Assembly (NCBI GenBank): GCA_964431035.1
Contig: CAYSIF010000025.1
Location: forward strand, 1-23,800
Length of the DNA stretch: 23,800 nucleotides
Direction: 5' to 3'
DNA from: Methanobrevibacter_A sp964431035
Lineage (GTDB): Archaea > Methanobacteriota > Methanobacteria > Methanobacteriales > Methanobacteriaceae
Under the pieces are notes generated by a model, which was given only the letters and a program-made list of their open reading frames with translations, was not told the DNA's origin and searched no databases. The translations under genes and the position numbers were made by a program. This document shows positions 23,222 through 23,800 of the stretch, piece after piece; the stretch's first letter is position 1, and each line of letters opens with the position of its first letter.

Positions 23222-23635
23222 ATGGGTTTATTTAGAAAAACAAGACAACAGAAATTAGAGAAATATCGAGAGGGGATAAGGTGTAATTTTGTAATTGGTG
23301 AAACAGTAGGGAGTAACTATGGTGCAGGTACTCGTATGGCTGCAACTGCTACATTCGGGCTTATTGGTTTAGCAGCTACTAGTGGAACTGGAGTACAAGA
23401 AATAAAAGTAATAGGTAGAATTAGATTAGCTCAGAAAGGTGTGGTGTTATATTCGAAGGATATTGGTGAAATCCGAATACCTTATTCAGATATTGTTAGA
23501 TGTGAAAAATCTCTTATTAGTGGTAAAGGTATAATATTGACAAGTGGAGAAAAGATAAAAGCAGCTCCACAGGATATTGAAATTTTTGATATTATTAATG
23601 AGCGTGCTTGTGGACAGGTTGAAGCTGGCTGGTAA
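23222..23635 (+). CDS. Protein of unknown function with a glycine/alanine-rich hydrophobic segment
   Basis: 137 residues. A basic N-terminus (MGLFRKTRQQKLEKYREGIR) leads to a short hydrophobic Gly/Ala/Thr stretch (about 35-54, MAATATFGLIGLAATSG). A beta-rich part follows (about 58-128): IKVIGRIRLAQKGVVLY, then EIRIPYSDIVRCEKS and GKGIILTSGEKIKAA. This alternation with a final helix resembles the small PH-like domains found in phage and stress proteins, but I cannot name a family. The hydrophobic stretch is short for a membrane helix. AAAGG at 23206-23210 is a weak ribosome-binding site. It lies 45 bp after the recombinase and may be part of the same element. Confidence 0.7.
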   Translation: MGLFRKTRQQKLEKYREGIRCNFVIGETVGSNYGAGTRMAATATFGLIGLAATSGTGVQEIKVIGRIRLAQKGVVLYSKDIGEIRIPYSDIVRCEKSLISGKGIILTSGEKIKAAPQDIEIFDIINERACGQVEAGW

Positions 23636-23800
23636 AATCTTTTAATTTTTTCTTTTTTTTCTTTTTGTTTTTGTTTAGTGTTTGTGTGTTTTTGTTGAAC
23701 AGTGTTTTTTTATTGTCGGTGTTTTTTCTGTGAGGTTGTGTTTTTGTTTAGTGTTTTTTGTTTTGTTTTGTGTTTTTGTTTATTTTTTCTTTTTTTTGTG
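23636..23800. repeat. Extreme G/T-rich tract with a 17-bp direct repeat
   Basis: After the last gene the + strand is nearly all T and G to the window end. GTTTTTGTTTAGTGTTT occurs exactly at 23667-23683 and 23740-23756, 73 bp apart, among many GTGTTTTT variants. No convincing gene is seen on either strand; the Lys/Thr-rich frame on the - strand is what such composition would give by chance. T-runs at 23645-23670 could end transcription of the preceding gene. Confidence 0.5.

Noticed and set aside
23640..23800. Lys/Thr-rich - strand frame in the G/T-rich tract
   Set aside because: Low-complexity reading of A/C-rich DNA with no start signal; not supportable as a gene.

Overview
The window looks like the chromosome of a gut methanogenic archaeon of the order Methanobacteriales, most probably Methanosphaera. 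The DNA is very AT-rich. The information-processing genes are archaeal (RNA polymerase subunits N and K, ribosomal proteins S9 and S2, prefoldin beta, archaeal RNase J). There is an archaeal mevalonate-type isoprenoid pathway, a pseudomurein-binding surface protein, and an Asn/Thr-rich adhesin-like protein of the kind abundant in Methanosphaera and Methanobrevibacter. This assignment rests on gene content and protein motifs only.

Region 1 (1-9.9 kb) is a conserved housekeeping block, all on the + strand: rpsI (3' end), rpoN, rpoK, eno, rpsB, a MEMO1-family gene, mvk, ipk, fni, RNase J, idsA and pfdB. The run mvk, ipk, fni and idsA makes, isomerises and condenses C5 units into the C15/C20 precursors of ether lipids. 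Region 2 (10.0-12.1 kb) holds a small DUF3194-like gene and a HisA/HisF-like gene on +, then a convergent NudC-type Nudix gene and a 58-residue two-helix membrane protein on -.

Region 3 (12.1-12.9 kb) is gene-poor. It has an 88-bp element bounded by 11-bp inverted repeats, a second hairpin, and a ribbon-helix-helix antitoxin-like gene followed by what looks like the C-terminal stub of a VapC-type PIN toxin. Region 4 (13.1-18.6 kb) is a cell-surface block: a 720-residue adhesin-like protein and a MATE exporter on +, and on - a secreted protein with two Ig-like modules, two pseudomurein-binding-type repeats and an M14/AstE-like zinc hydrolase domain. The adhesin and the zinc protein share an Ig-like module.

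Region 5 (18.7-23.8 kb) is accessory. Two paralogous tyrosine recombinases bracket a decaying toxin-antitoxin-like locus: an XRE-ImmA/IrrE gene split by one frameshift, overlapping by 4 nt a DUF4411-like PIN gene that survives only as a stub. In front lie a duplicated promoter/leader of about 80 bp, a candidate small RNA ending in a 13-bp hairpin plus T9, and a 28-residue single-helix peptide whose ribosome-binding site sits inside a hairpin. A protein of unknown function and an extreme G/T-rich tract close the window.

A window-wide oddity is strand composition. From about 9.4 to 19.7 kb the + strand is A/C-rich whichever strand is coding, so the same Ig-like peptide is written with A/C-ending codons in one gene and T/G-ending codons in the opposed gene. 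After 19.7 kb the + strand turns G/T-rich.
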